NCBI GenBank assembly: GCA_016647705.1
Contig: JAENRU010000492.1
Coordinates: 341,001-405,000 of the forward strand
Source of the DNA: Eucommia ulmoides
Lineage: Eukaryota > Streptophyta > Magnoliopsida > Garryales > Eucommiaceae
Direction: 5' to 3'
Length of the DNA stretch: 64,000 nucleotides
Each line of letters opens with the position of its first letter. Within the stretch, counting starts at the first letter, position 1. A model generated the notes under the pieces. The model saw only the letters and a program-made list of their open reading frames with translations, was not told the DNA's origin and made no database searches. Below, one piece after another: positions 49,436-62,283 of this stretch. Position numbers and translations under genes: made by a program.

Positions 49436-50823
49436 CTAAATTCGACCAGAGAATTCAACTGTGTCTATTTCGGATGGAAGACAACACTTTTTTGGATGGA
49501 AACGGCCTTCTTTGGAAACGCCCCAAAATCCTCCGAAAGACCAAGTTTGACACGAAAATTCAACTGTGTCCGTTTCGGACGCAAAGTACCACTTGTTTGG
49601 TTGGAAACGGCCCTTTGTACAAAACGCACCCGAAATGCCCGAAAAGTCCAAATTTGACCAGAAAATTGAACAGTGGTTGTTTCTGACGAAAAGTACCACT
49701 TTTTTTTTTTTTTTTTGAAACAACCTCAACATAAAACAACACTTTTTTTGGTGGAAGTGACGTTTTATTCAAAATGCCGAAAAAGAGCAAGTTCGACCAA
49801 ATAATTCAACTGTGTCCCTTTCGGACGAAAAATATGACATGATCGGGATGAAACGGCCCTCTGTGTAAAATGCCCCCAAAATGTCCAAAAAGACTAAATT
49901 CGACCAGATAATTCAACGGTGTCTATTTCGGATGGAAGACAACACTTTCTTGGGTGGAAACGGCCTTCTTTCGAAACGTCCCCAAAATGCTCAGAAAGAC
50001 CAACTTTGACCCGAAAATTCAATTGTGTCCATTTTGGATGCAAAGTACCACTTGTTTGGTTGGAAACGGGCCTCCAAACAAAACGCACCCAAAATACCCG
50101 AAAAGACCAAATTTGACCTGAATATTGAAGAGTGGTTGTTTCGGACGAAAAGTTTCATTTTTTTTTTTTTTTGTTGTTGTTGACACAACCTCAGACATAA
50201 AACAACACTTTTTTTGGTTGGAAATGACGTTCTATTCAAAATGCCCGAAAATACCAAGTTCGACCAAATAATTCAACTTTGTCCGTTTCAGACGAAAAAT
50301 ATGATATGATCGGGATGAAACGGCCCACTGTGTAAAACGCCCCCAAAATACCCAAAAAGACTAAATTCGACCAGATAATTTAACTGTCTCTATTTCGGAC
50401 GGAAGACAACACTTTTTTGGGTGGAAACGACCTTCTTTGGAAATACCGCCAAAATGTTCAGAAAGACCAAGTTTGGCCAAAAAATTCAACTGTGTCTGTT
50501 TCGGACGCAAAGTACCACTTGTTTAGCTGGAAACGGGCCTCCGTACGAGACGCACCCAAAATGCCCGAAAACACCAAATTTGACCTAAATATTGAACAGT
50601 GGTTGTTTCGGACGAAAAGCACCACTTTTTTTTTTTTTTTTTGTTGAAACGACCTCAGACATAAAACAACACTTTTTTGGGTGGAAATGACGTTCTATTA
50701 AAAATGACCAAAAAGACCAAGTTCGACCAAATAATTCAACTGTGTCCGATACGGACGAAAAATATGACATGATCGGGATGAAACGGCCGTCATTGTAAAA
50801 CGCCCCCAAAATACCCAAAAAGA
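49436..50823. repeat. HOR unit 13: P-Q-R (1,388 bp)
   Basis: P at 49436, Q at 49894, R at 50361. Copy of unit 11 at an offset of about 3,257 bp. Confidence 0.85.
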
Positions 50824-52678
50824 CTAAATTCGACCAGAGAATTCAACTATGTCTATTTCGGATGGAAGACAACACTTTTTTGGGTGGAAACGGCTTTCTT
50901 TGGAAACGCCCCAAAATCTTCCGAAAGACCAAGTTTGACACGAAAATTCAACTGTGTCCGTTTCGGACGCAAAGTACCACTTGTTTGGTTGGAAACGGCC
51001 CTTTGTACAAAACGCACCCAAAATGCCCGAAAAATCCAAAGTTGACCGGAAAATTGAACAGTGGTTGTTTCTGACGAAAAGCACCACTTTTTTTTTTTTT
51101 TTTGAAACAACCTCAACATAAAACAACACTTTTTTTGGTGGAAGTGACGTTTTATTCAAAATGCCGAAAAAGACCTAGTTCGACCAAATAATTCAACTGT
51201 GTCCCTTTCGGACGAAAAATATGACATGATCGGGATGAAACGGCCCTCTGTGTAAAACGCCCCCAAAATGCCCAAAAAGACTAAATTCGACCAGATAATT
51301 CAACGGTGTCTATTTCGGATGGAAGACAACACTTTCTTGGGTGGAAACGGCCTTCTTTGGAAACGTCCCCAAAATGCTCAGAAAGACCAACTTTGACCCG
51401 AAAATTCAATTGTGTCCATTTTGGATGCAAAGTACAACTTGTTTGGTTGGAAACGGGCCTCCAAACAAAACGCACCCAAAATACCCGAAAAGACCAAATT
51501 TGACCTGAATATTGAACAGTGGTTGTTTCGGACGAAAAGTTTAACTTTTTTTTTTTTTTTTGTTGTTGTTGACACAACCTCAGACATAAAACAACACTTG
51601 TTTTGGATGGAAATGACGTTCTATTCAAAATGCCCGAAAATACCAAGTTCGACCAAATAATTCAACTTTGTCCGTTTCAGACGAAAAATATGACATGATC
51701 GGGATGAAACGGCCCTCTGTGTAAAACGCCCCCAAAATGCCCAAAAAGACTAAATTCGACCAGATAATTCAACGGTGTCTATTTCGGATGGAAGACAACA
51801 CTTTCTTGGGTGGAAACGGCCTTCTTTGGAAACGTCCCCAAAATGCTCAGAAAGACCAACTTTGACCCGAAAATTCAATTGTGTCCATTTTGGATGCAAA
51901 GTACAACTTGTTTGGTTGGAAACGGGCCTCCAAACAAAACGCACCCAAAATACCCGAAAAGACCAAATTTCACCTGAATATCGAACAGTGGTTGTTTCGG
52001 ACGAAAAGTTTAACTTTTTTTTTTTTTTGTTGTTGTTGACACAACCTCAGACATAAAACAACACTTCTTTTGGATGGAAATGACGTTCTATTCAAAATGC
52101 CCGAAAAGACCAAGTTTGACCAAATAATTCAACTTTGTCTGTTTCAGACGAAAAATATGATATGATCGGGATGAAACGGCCCACTGTGTAAAACGCCCCC
52201 AAAATACCCAAAACGATTAAATTCGACTAGATAATTTAACTGTCTCTATTTCGGACGGAAGACAACACTTTTTTGGGTGGAAACGTCCTTCTTTGGAAAT
52301 GCCGCCAAAATGTTCAGAAAGAGCAAGTTTGGCCAAAAAATTCAACTGTGTCTGTTTCGGACGCAAAGTACCACTTGTTTAGCTGGAAACAGGCCTCCGT
52401 ACGAAACGCACCCAAAATGCCCGAAAACACCAAATTTGACCTAAATATTGAACAGTGGTTGTTTCGGACGAAAAGCACCACTTTTTTTTTTTTTTTTGTT
52501 GAAACGACCTCAGACATAAAACAACACTTTTTTGGGTGGAAATGACGTTCTATTAAAAATGACCAAAAAGACCAAGTTCGACCAAATAATTCAACTGTGT
52601 CCGATACGGACGAAAAATATGACATGACCGGGATGAAACGGCCGTCATTGTAAAACGCCCCCAAAATACCCAAAAAGA
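50824..52678. repeat. HOR unit 14: P-Q-Q-R (1,855 bp)
   Basis: P at 50824, Q at 51281 and 51750, R at 52217. Its P and first Q copy unit 12, offset about 3,257 bp. R begins CGATTAAATTCGAC rather than the usual AGACTAAATTCGAC. Confidence 0.85.
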
Positions 52679-54075
52679 CTAAATTCGACCAGAGAATTCA
52701 ACTATGTCTATTTCGGATGGAAGACAACACTTTTTTGGGTGGAAACGGCCTTCTTTGGAAACGCCCCAAAATCCTCCGAAAGACCAAGTTTGACACGAAA
52801 ATTCAACTGTGTCCGTTTCGGACGCAAAGTACCACTTGTTTGGTTGGAAACGGCCCTTTGTACAAAACGCACCCAAAATGCCCGAAAAGTCCAAAGTTGA
52901 CCGGAAAATTGAAGAGTGGTTGTTTCTGACGAAAAGCACCACTTTTTTTTTTTTTTTTGAAACAACCTCAACATAAAACAACACTTTTTTTGGTGGAAGT
53001 GACGTTTTATTCAAAATGCCGAAAAAGACCTAGTTCGACCAAATAATTCAACTGTGTCCCTTTCGGACGAAAAATATGACATGATCGGGATGAAACGGCC
53101 CTCTGTGTAAAACGCCCCCAAAATGCCCAAAAGACTAAATTCGACCAGATAATTCAACGGTGTCCATTTCGGATGGAAGACAACACTTTCTTGGGTGGAA
53201 ACGGCCTTCTTTGGAAACGTCCCCAAAATGCTCAGAAAGACCAACTTTGACCCGAAAATTCAATTGTGTCCATTTTGGATGCAAAGTACAACTTGTTTGG
53301 TTGGAAACGGGCCTCCAAACAAAACGCACCCAAAATACCCGAAAAGACCAAATTTGACCTGAATATTGAACAGTGGTTGTTTCGGACGAAAAGTTTAACT
53401 TTTTTTTTTTTTTTTTTGTTGTTGTTGACACAACCTCAGACATAAAACAACACTTGTTTTGGATGGAAATGACGTTCTATTCAAAATGCCCGAAAATACC
53501 AAGTTCGACCAAATAATTCAACTTTGTCCGTTTCAGACGAAAAATATGACATGATCGGGATGAAACGGCCCTCTGTGTAAAACGCCCCCAAAATGCCCAA
53601 AATGACTAAATTCGACCAGATAATTCAACGGTGTCTATTTCGGATGGAAGACAACACTTTCTTGGGTGGAAACGGCCTTCTTTGGAAACGTCCCCAAAAT
53701 GCTCAGAAAGACCAACTTTGACCCGAAAATTCAATTGTGTCCATTTTGGATGCAAAGTACAACTTGTTTGGTTGGAAACGGGCCTCCACACAAAACGCAC
53801 CCAACATACCCAAAAAGACCAAATTTGACCTGAATATTGAACAGTGGTTGTTTCGGACGAAAAGTTTCACTTTTTTTTTTTTTTTTTTTTGTTGTTGACA
53901 CAACCTCAGACATAAAACAACACTTCTTTTGGATGGAAATGACGTTCTATTCAAAATGCCCGAAAAGACCAAGTTTGACCAAATAATTCAACTTTGTCCA
54001 TTTCAGACGAAAAATATGATATGATCGGGATGAAACGGCCCTCTGTGTAAAACGCCCCCAAAATACCCAAAAAGA
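52679..54075. repeat. HOR unit 15: P-Q-Q, no R (1,397 bp)
   Basis: P at 52679, Q at 53135 and 53606. The second Q resembles the Q at 27128 (CCACACAAAACGCACCCAACATACCC), a long-range relationship across 26 kb. Confidence 0.85.
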
Positions 54076-55459
54076 CTAAATTCGACCAGAGAATTCAACT
54101 GTGTCTATTTCGGATGGAAGACAACACTTTTTTGGGTGGAAACGGCCTTCTTTGGAAACGCCCCAAAATCCTCCGAAAGACCAAGTTTGACACGAAAATT
54201 CAACTGTGTCCGTTTCGGACGCAAAGTACCACTTGTTTGGTTGGAAATGGCCCTTTGTACAAAACGCACCCGAAATGCCCGAAAAGTCCAAATTTGACCA
54301 GAAAATTGAACAGTGGTTGTTTCTGACGAAAAGTACCACTTTTTTTTTTTTTTTTGAAACAACCTCAACATAAAACAACACTTTTTTTGGTGGAAGTGAC
54401 GTTTTATTCAAAATGCCGAAAAAGACCAAGTTCGACCAAATAATTCAACTGTGTCCCTTTCGGACGAAAAATATGACATGATCGGGATGAAACGGCCCTC
54501 TGTGTAAAATGCCCCCAAAATGTCCAAAAAGACTAAATTCGACCAGATAATTCAACGGTGTCTATTTCGGATGGAAGACAACACTTTCTTGGGTGGAAAC
54601 GGCCTTCTTTCGAAACGTCCCCAAAATGCTCAGAAAGACCAACTTTGACCCAAAAATTCAATTGTGTCCATTTTGGATGCAAAGTACCACTTGTTTGGTT
54701 GGAAACGGGCCTCCAAACAAAACGCACCCAAAATACCCGAAAATACCAAATTTGACCTGAATATTGAAGAGTGGTTGTTTCGGACGAAAAGTTTCATTTG
54801 TTTTTTTTTTTTTTGTTGTTGACACAACCTCAGACATAAAACAACACTTTTTTCGGATGGAAATGACGTTCTATTCAAAATGCCCGAAAATACCAAGTTC
54901 GACCAAATAATTCAACTTTGTCCGTTTCAGACGAAAAATATGATATGATCGGGATGAAACGGCCCACTGTGTAAAACGCCCCCAAAATACCCAAAAAGAC
55001 TAAATTTGACTAGATAATTTAACTGTCTCTATTTCGGACGGAAGACAACACTTTTTTGGGTGGAAACGTCCTTCTTTGGAAATGCCGCCAAAATGTTCAG
55101 AAAGACCAAGTTTGGCCAAAAAATTCAACTGTGTCTGTTTCGGACGCAAAGTACCACTTGTTTAGCTGGAAACGGGCCTCCGTACGAAACGCACCCAAAA
55201 TGCCCGAAAACACCAAATTTGACCTAAATATTGAACAGTGGTTGTTTCGGACGAAAAGCACCACTTTTTTTTTTTTTTTGTTGAAACAACCTCAGACATA
55301 AAACAACACTTTTTTGGGTGGAAATGACGTTCTATTAAAAACGACCAAAAGACCAAGTTCGACCAAATAATTCAACTGTGTCCGATTCGGACGAAAAATA
55401 TGACATGATCGGGATGAAACGGCCGTCATTGTAAAACGCCCCCAAAATACCCAAAAAGA
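54076..55459. repeat. HOR unit 16: P-Q-R (1,384 bp)
   Basis: P at 54076, Q at 54533, R at 55000. The poly-T of Q is preceded by TTTCATTTG, a private change. Confidence 0.85.
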
Positions 55460-56848
55460 CTAAATTCGACCAGAGAATTCAACTGTGTCTATTTCGGATG
55501 GAAGACAACACTTTTTTGGGTGGAAACGGCCTTCTTTGGAAACGCCCCAAAATCCTCCGAAAGACCAAGTTTGACACGAAAATTCAACTGTGTCCGTTTC
55601 GGACGCAAAGTACCACTTGTTTGGTTGGAAACGGCCCTTTGTACAAAACGCACCCAAAATGCCCGAAAAGTCCAAAGTTGACCGGAAAATTGAACAGTGG
55701 TTGTTTCTGACGAAAAGCACAACTTTTTTTTTTTTTTTTGAAACAACCTCAACATAAAACAACACTTTTTTTGGTGGAAGTGACGTTTTATTCAAAATGC
55801 CGAAAAAGACCTAGTTCGACCAAATAATTCAACTGTGTCCCTTTCGGACGAAAAATATGACATGATCGGGATGAAACGGCCCTCTGTGTAAAACGCCCCC
55901 AAAATGCCCAAAAAGACTAAATTCGACCAGATAATTCAACGGTGTCTATTTCGGATGGAAGACAACACTTTCCTGGGTGGAAACGGCCTTCTTTGGAAAC
56001 GTCCCCAAAATGCTCAGAAAGACCAACTTTGACCCGAAAATTCAATTGTGTCCATTTTGGATGCAAAGTACCACTTGTTTGGTTGGAAACGGGCCTCCAA
56101 ACAAAACGCACCCAAAATACCCGAAAAGACCAAATTTGACCTGAATATTGAAGAGTGGTTGTTTCGGACGAAAAGTTTCATTTTTTTTTTTTTTTTTTGT
56201 TGTTGTTGTTGACACAACCTCAGACATAAAACAACACTTTTTTTGGATGGAAATGACGTTCTATTCAAAATGCCCGAAAATACCAAGTTCGACTAAATAA
56301 TTCAACTTTGTCCGTTTCAGACGAAAAATATGATATGATCGGGATGAAACGGCCCACTGTGTAAAACGCCCCCAAAATACCCAAAAAGACTAAATTCGAC
56401 TAGATAATTTAACTGTCTCTATTTCGGACGGAAGACAACACATTTTTGGGGGGAAACGACCTTCTTTGGAAATGCCGCCAAAATGTTCAGAAAGACCAAG
56501 TTTGGCCAAAAAATTCAACTGTGTCTGTTTCGGACGCAAAGTACCACTTGTTTAGCTGGAAACGGGCCTCCGTACGAAACGCACCCAAAATGCCCGAAAA
56601 CACCAAATTTGACCTAAATATTGAACAGTGGTTGTTTCGGACGAAAAGCACCACTTTTTTTTTTTTTGTTGAAACAACCTCAGACATAAAACAACACTTT
56701 TTTGGGTGGAAATGACGTTCTATTAAAAACGACCAAAAAGACCAAGTTCGACCAAATAATTCAACTGTGTCCGATTCGGACGAAAAATATGACATGATCG
56801 GGATGAAACGGTCCTCTGTGTAAAACGCCCTCAAAATACCCAAAAAGA
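55460..56848. repeat. HOR unit 17: P-Q-R (1,389 bp), last of the block
   Basis: P at 55460, Q at 55917, R at 56390. R contains CATTTTTGGGGGGAAACG, and the sequence from about 56393 onward is also the start of the duplication that dominates the next block. Confidence 0.85.
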
Positions 56849-59052
56849 ATAATTTCGACCAGATAATTCAACTGTGTCAATTTCGGACAAAAGACAACAC
56901 TTTTTTGGGTGGAAACGGCCTTCTTTGGAAACGCCCCCGAAATGCTCAGAAAGACCAAGTTTGACCTGAAAATTCAACTGTGTCCGTTTCGGACGCAAAG
57001 TACCACTTGTTTGGTTGGAAACGGGCCTCCGTACAAAACGCACCCAAAATACCCGAAAAGACCAAATTTGACCTGAATATTGAACAGTGTTGTTTCGGAC
57101 GAAAAGTACTACTTTTTTTTTTGTGTGTTGAAACAACCTCAGACATAAAACAACACTTTTTTGGGTAGAAATGACGGTCTATTCAAAATGCCCAAAAAGA
57201 CCAAGTCGACCAAATAATTCAACTATGTCCGTTTCGGACGAAAAATGTTACATGATCGGGATGAAACGGCCCTCTGTGTAAAATGCCTCCAAAATGCCCA
57301 AAAAGATTAAATTCGACCAGATAATTCAATTGTGTCTATTTCGGACGGAAGACAACACTTTTTTGAGTGGAAACGGCCTACTTTGGAAACGCCCCCAAAA
57401 TGGTCAGAAAGACCAAGTTTGACCCGAAAATTCAACTGTGTCCATTTCGGACGCAAAGTACCACTTGTTTGATTGGAAACGGGCCTCCGTACAAAACGCA
57501 CCCAAAATGCCCGAAAAGACCAAATTTGACCTGAAAATTGAACTGTGGTTGTTTCGAACTTAAAGTACCACTTTTTTTTTTTGTTGAAACAACCTTAGGC
57601 ATAAAACAACACTGTTTTTGGGTGGAAATGACGTTCTATTCAAAATGCCCAAAAAGTCCAAGTTCGACCAAATAATTCAACTGTGTCCGTTTCGGACAAA
57701 AAATATTACATGATCGGGATGACACGGCCCTCTGTGTAAAATGCCCCCAAAATGCCCAAAAAGACTAAATTCGACCAAATAATTCAACTGTGTCTATTTC
57801 GGATGGAAGACAACACTTTTTTGGGTGGAAACGGCCTTCCTTTGAAACGCCCCCGAAATGCTCCGAAAGACCAAGTTTGACCTGAAAATTCAATTGTGTC
57901 CGTTGCGGACGCAAAGTACCACTTGTTTGGTTAGAAACGGGCCTCCGTACAAAACGCACCCAAAATGCCCAAAAAGACCAAATTTGACCATAAAATTGAA
58001 CAGTGGTTGTTTCGAACGAAAATTCAACTTTTTTTTTTTTTTTTGTTGAAACAACGTCAGACATAAAACAACACTTTTTTTTGGTGGAAAAGACGTTCTA
58101 TTCAAAATGCCCAAAAAGACCAAGTTCGACCAAATAATTCAACTATGTCTGTTTCGGATGAAAAATATTACATGATCGGGATGAAACGGCCCTCTGTGTA
58201 AAACGCCCCCAAAATGCCCAAAAAGACTAAATTCGACCTGATAATTCAACTGTGTTTATTTCGGATGGAAGACAACACTTTTTTGGGTGGAAACAGCCTT
58301 CTTTGGACGCGTCCCTGAAATGCTCAGAAAGACCAAGTTTGACCCGAAAATTTAACTGTGTCCGTTTCGGATGCAAAGTACCACTTGTTTGGTTGGAAAC
58401 AAGCCTCTGTACAAAACGCACCCAAAAAGCCCAAAAAGACCAAATTTGACCTGAATATTGAACAGTGGTTGTTTCGGACGAAAAGTACCACTTTTTTTTT
58501 TGTGTGTGAAAACAAACCTCAGACATAAAACAACACTTTTTTGGGTGGAAATGACGTTCTATTCAAAATGCCCAAAAAGACCAACATCGACCAAATAGTT
58601 TAACTGTGTCCGTTTCGGACGGAAAATATGACATGATCGGGTTGAAACGGCTCTTTGTATAAAACGTCCCCAAAATAACCAAAAAGACTATATTTGACCA
58701 GATAATTCAACGGTGTCTATTTCGGACGGAAGACAACAGTTTTTTAGTTGGAAACGGCCTTCTTTGGAAACGCTCCCTAAATGCTCAGAAAGACCAAGTT
58801 TGACCCGAAAATTCAACTGTGTCCGTTTCGGACGCAAAGTACCACTCGTTTGGTTGGAAACGGGCCTCCACCCAAAATGCCCGAAAAGAGCAAATTTGAC
58901 ATGAAAATGAAACAGGGGTTGTTTCGGACGAAAAGTACCATTTTTTTTTGTTGTTGAAACAACCTCTGACATGAAACAACACTTTTTTGGGTGGAAGTGA
59001 CGTTCTATTCAAAATGCCCAAAAAGACCAACTTTGACCAAATAATTCAACTG
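56393..59052. repeat. 3,210-bp-offset duplication, copy 1
   Basis: This ~2.66-kb segment recurs at 59603-62262 with an offset of 3,210-3,211 bp. It holds the last R monomer, an S monomer, and five other monomers with private variants (GTGTGTTGAAACAACC, AACCTTAGGCATAAAAC, GTTGCGGACGC, TGGACGCGTCCC). I see only a handful of substitutions between copies plus poly-T length changes. Monomer at 58688 is shortened in its C start (CCTCCACCCAAAATGCC). Confidence 0.88.
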
Positions 59053-59602
59053 TGTTCGTTTCGGACCAAAAATATAACATGCTCGGGAAGAAACGACCCT
59101 TTCGGATTGAAACGCCCCAAAAATGCTCAGAAAGACAAAGTTCGACCAGATAATTCAACTGTGTCTATTTCGGACGGAAGACAACGCATTTTTTGGTAGA
59201 AATGGCCTTCTTTTGAAACGCCCCCTAAATCCTCAGAAAGACCAAGTTTCACCCGAAAATTTAACTGTGTCCGTTTCGGATGCAAAGTACCCCTTGTTTG
59301 GTTGGAAACGGGCCTCCGTACAAAATGCACCCTAAATGCCCGAAAAGACCAAATTTGACCTGAAAATTGAACAGTGGTAGTTTCGGACGAAAAGTTCCAC
59401 TTTTTTTTTTTTTTTTTGTTGAAACAACCTCAGACATAAAACTACACTTTTTTTTGGTGGAAAAGACGTTCTATTCAAAATGCCCCAAAAGACCAAGTTC
59501 GACCAAATAATTCAACTATGTCCGTTTCGGACGAAAAATATTACATGATCGGGACGAAACGGCCCTCTGTGTAAAACGCCCCCAAAATGCCCAAAAAGAC
59601 TA
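59053..59602. repeat. Spacer monomer between the two duplicated segments
   Basis: A monomer containing the ATAACATGCTCGGGA sub-repeat D variant, an A with GACAACGCATTTTTTGGTAG, and a B with CAAAGTACCCCTTG. The last part is reused at 62576-62935. Confidence 0.75.
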
Positions 59603-62262
59603 AATTCGACTAGATAATTTAACTGTCTCTATTTCGGACGGAAGACAACACATTTTTGGGGGGAAACGACCTTCTTTGGAAATGCCGCCAAAATGTTCAG
59701 AAAGACCAAGTTTGGCCAAAAAATTCAACTGTGTCTGTTTCGGACGCAAAGTACCACTTGTTTAGCTGGAAACGGGCCTCCGTACGAAACGCACCCAAAA
59801 TGCCCGAAAACACCAAATTTGACCTAAATATTGAACAGTGGTTGTTTCGGACGAAAAGCACCACTTTTTTTTTTTTTGTTGAAACAACCTCAGACATAAA
59901 ACAACACTTTTTTGGGTGGAAATGACGTTCTATTAAAAACGACCAAAAAGACCAAGTTCGACCAAATAATTCAACTGTGTCCGATTCGGACGAAAAATAT
60001 GACATGATCGGGATGAAACGGTCCTCTGTGTAAAACGCCCTCAAAATACCCAAAAAGAATAATTTCGACCAGATAATTCAACTGTGTCAATTTCGGACAA
60101 AAGACAACACTTTTTTGGGTGGAAACGGCCTTCTTTGGAAACGCCCCCGAAATGCTCAGAAAGACCAAGTTTGACCTGAAAATTCAACTGTGTCCGTTTC
60201 GGACGCAAAGTACCACTTGTTTGGTTGGAAACGGGCCTCCGTACAAAACGCACCCAAAATACCCAAAAAGACCAAATTTGACCTGAATATTGAACAGTGT
60301 TGTTTCGGACGAAAAGTACTACTTTTTTTTTTTGTGTGTTGAAACAACCTCAGACATAAAACAACATGTTTTTGGGTAGAAATGACGGTCTATTCAAAAT
60401 GCCCAAAAAGACCAAGTCGACCAAATAATTCAACTATGTCCGTTTCGGACGAAAAATGTTACATGATCGGGATGAAACGGCCCTCTGTGTAAAATGCCTC
60501 CAAAATGCCCAAAAAGATTAAATTCGACCAGATAATTCAATTGTGTCTATTTCGGACGGAAGACAACACTTTTTTGAGTGGAAACGGCCTACTTTGGAAA
60601 CGCCCCCAAAATGGTCAGAAAGACCAAGTTTGACCCGAAAATTCAACTGTGTCCATTTCGGACGCAAAGTACCACTTGTTTGATTGGAAACGGGCCTCCG
60701 TACAAAACGCACCCAAAATGCCCGAAAAGACCAAATTTGACCTGAAAATTGAACTGTGGTTGTTTCGGACTTAAAGTACCACTTTTTTTTTTGTTGAAAC
60801 AACCTTAGGCATAAAACAACACTGTTTTTGGGTGGAAATGACGTTCTATTCAAAATGCCCAAAAAGTCCAAGTTCGACCAAATAATTCAACTGTGTCCGT
60901 TTCGGACAAAAAATATTACATGATCGGGATGACACGGCCCTCTGTGTAAAATGCCCCCAAAATGCCCAAAAAGACTAAATTCGACCAAATAATTCAACTG
61001 TGTCTATTTCGGATGGAAGACAACACTTTTTTGGGTGGAAACGGCCTTCCTTTGAAACGCCCCCGAAATGCTCCGAAAGACCAAGTTTGACCTGAAAATT
61101 CAATTGTGTCCGTTGCGGACGCAAAGTACCACTTGTTTGGTTAGAAACGGGCCTCCGTACAAAACGCACCCAAAATGCCCAAAAAGACCAAATTTGACCA
61201 TAAAATTGAACAGTGGTTGTTTCGAACGAAAATTCAACTTTTTTTTTTTTTTTTTGTTGAAACAACGTCAGACATAAAACAACACTTTTTTTTGGTGGAA
61301 AAGACGTTCTATTCAAAATGCCCAAAAAGACCAAGTTCGACCAAATAATTCAACTATGTCTGTTTCGGATGAAAAATATTACATGATCGGGATGAAACGG
61401 CCCTCTGTGTAAAACGCCCCCAAAATGCCCAAAAAGACTAAATTCGAACTGATAATTCAACTGTGTTTATTTCGGATGGAAGACAACACTTTTTTGGGTG
61501 GAAACAGCCTTCTTTGGACGCGTCCCTGAAATGCTCAGAAAGACCAAGTTTGACCCGAAAATTTAACTGTGTCCGTTTCGGATGCAAAGTACCACTTGTT
61601 TGGTTGGAAACAAGCCTCTGTACAAAACGCACCCAAAAAGCCCAAAAAGACCAAATTTGACCTGAATATTGAACAGTGGTTGTTTCGGACGAAAAGTAAC
61701 ACTTTTTTTTTGTGTGTGAAAACAAACCTCAGACATAAAACAACACTTTTTTGGGTGGAAATGACGTTCTATTCAAAATGCCCAAAAAGACCAACATCGA
61801 CCAAATAGTTTAACTGTGTCCGTTTCGGACGGAAAATATGACATGATCGGGTTGAAACGGCTCTTTGTATAAAACGTCCCCAAAATAACCAAAAAGACTA
61901 TATTTGACCAGATAATTCAACGGTGTCTATTTCGGACGGAAGACAACAGTTTTTTAGTTGGAAACGGCCTTCTTTGGAAACGCTCCCTAAATGCTCAGAA
62001 AGACCAAGTTTGACCCGAAAATTCAACTGTGTCCGTTTCGGACGCAAAGTACCACTCGTTTGGTTGGAAACGGGCCTCCACCCAAAATGCCCGAAAAGAG
62101 CAAATTTGACATGAAAATGAAACAGGGGTTGTTTCGGACGAAAAGTACCATTTTTTTTTGTTGTTGAAACAACCTCTGACATGAAACAACACTTTTTTGG
62201 GTGGAAGTGACGTTCTATTCAAAATGCCCAAAAAGACCAACTTTGACCAAATAATTCAACTT
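59603..62262. repeat. 3,210-bp-offset duplication, copy 2
   Basis: Second copy of 56393-59052. Differences noticed include ACCCAAAAAGACC near 60263, ACATGTTTTTGGG near 60365, TTCGAACTGATAA near 61443 and AAAAGTAACAC near 61692. It ends abruptly where ATAATTCAAC runs into poly-T. Confidence 0.88.
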
Positions 62263-62283
62263 TTTTTTTTTTTTTTTTTTTTT
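62261..62283 (+). repeat. Recombinant junction at a 23-T tract
   Basis: Sub-repeat D text (ACTTTGACCAAATAATTCAAC) is cut and joined to the poly-T of a different monomer (TTGTTGAAACAACCTTAGGC), which matches 57580 and 60790. Everything between the two points is missing, so the join fused different monomers inside the T run. Confidence 0.8.

Larger units (their letters stand above)
30378..56848. repeat. Homogeneous HOR block built from P, Q and R monomers
   Basis: Seventeen HOR units start with a P monomer at 30378, 32244, 33631, 35507, 37366, 39227, 40611, 42002, 43390, 44776, 46179, 47567, 49436, 50824, 52679, 54076 and 55460. P is marked by GAGAATTCAAC, CCCCAAAATCCTCCG, TTTCTGACG and CCTCAACATAAAAC. 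Q is marked by TTCAACGGTGTC, CACTTTCTTGGGTGG, GAAACGTCCCC and GTTGTTGTTGACACAACC. R is marked by ATAATTTAACTGTCTC, GAAATGCCGCC, AATGTTCAG and TTTAGCTGGAAACGGGCC. Units are P-Q-R (~1,388 bp) or P-Q-Q-R (~1,860 bp), with P-Q-Q, P-Q-Q-Q and R-prime variants. Within-type similarity across units is far higher than between types in one unit, the hallmark of a HOR. Confidence 0.92.

Noticed and set aside
62261..62283. Poly-T tracts as RNA polymerase III terminators
   Set aside because: No A-box or B-box promoter could be found in the monomer, and the tracts are far longer and more variable than needed for termination.
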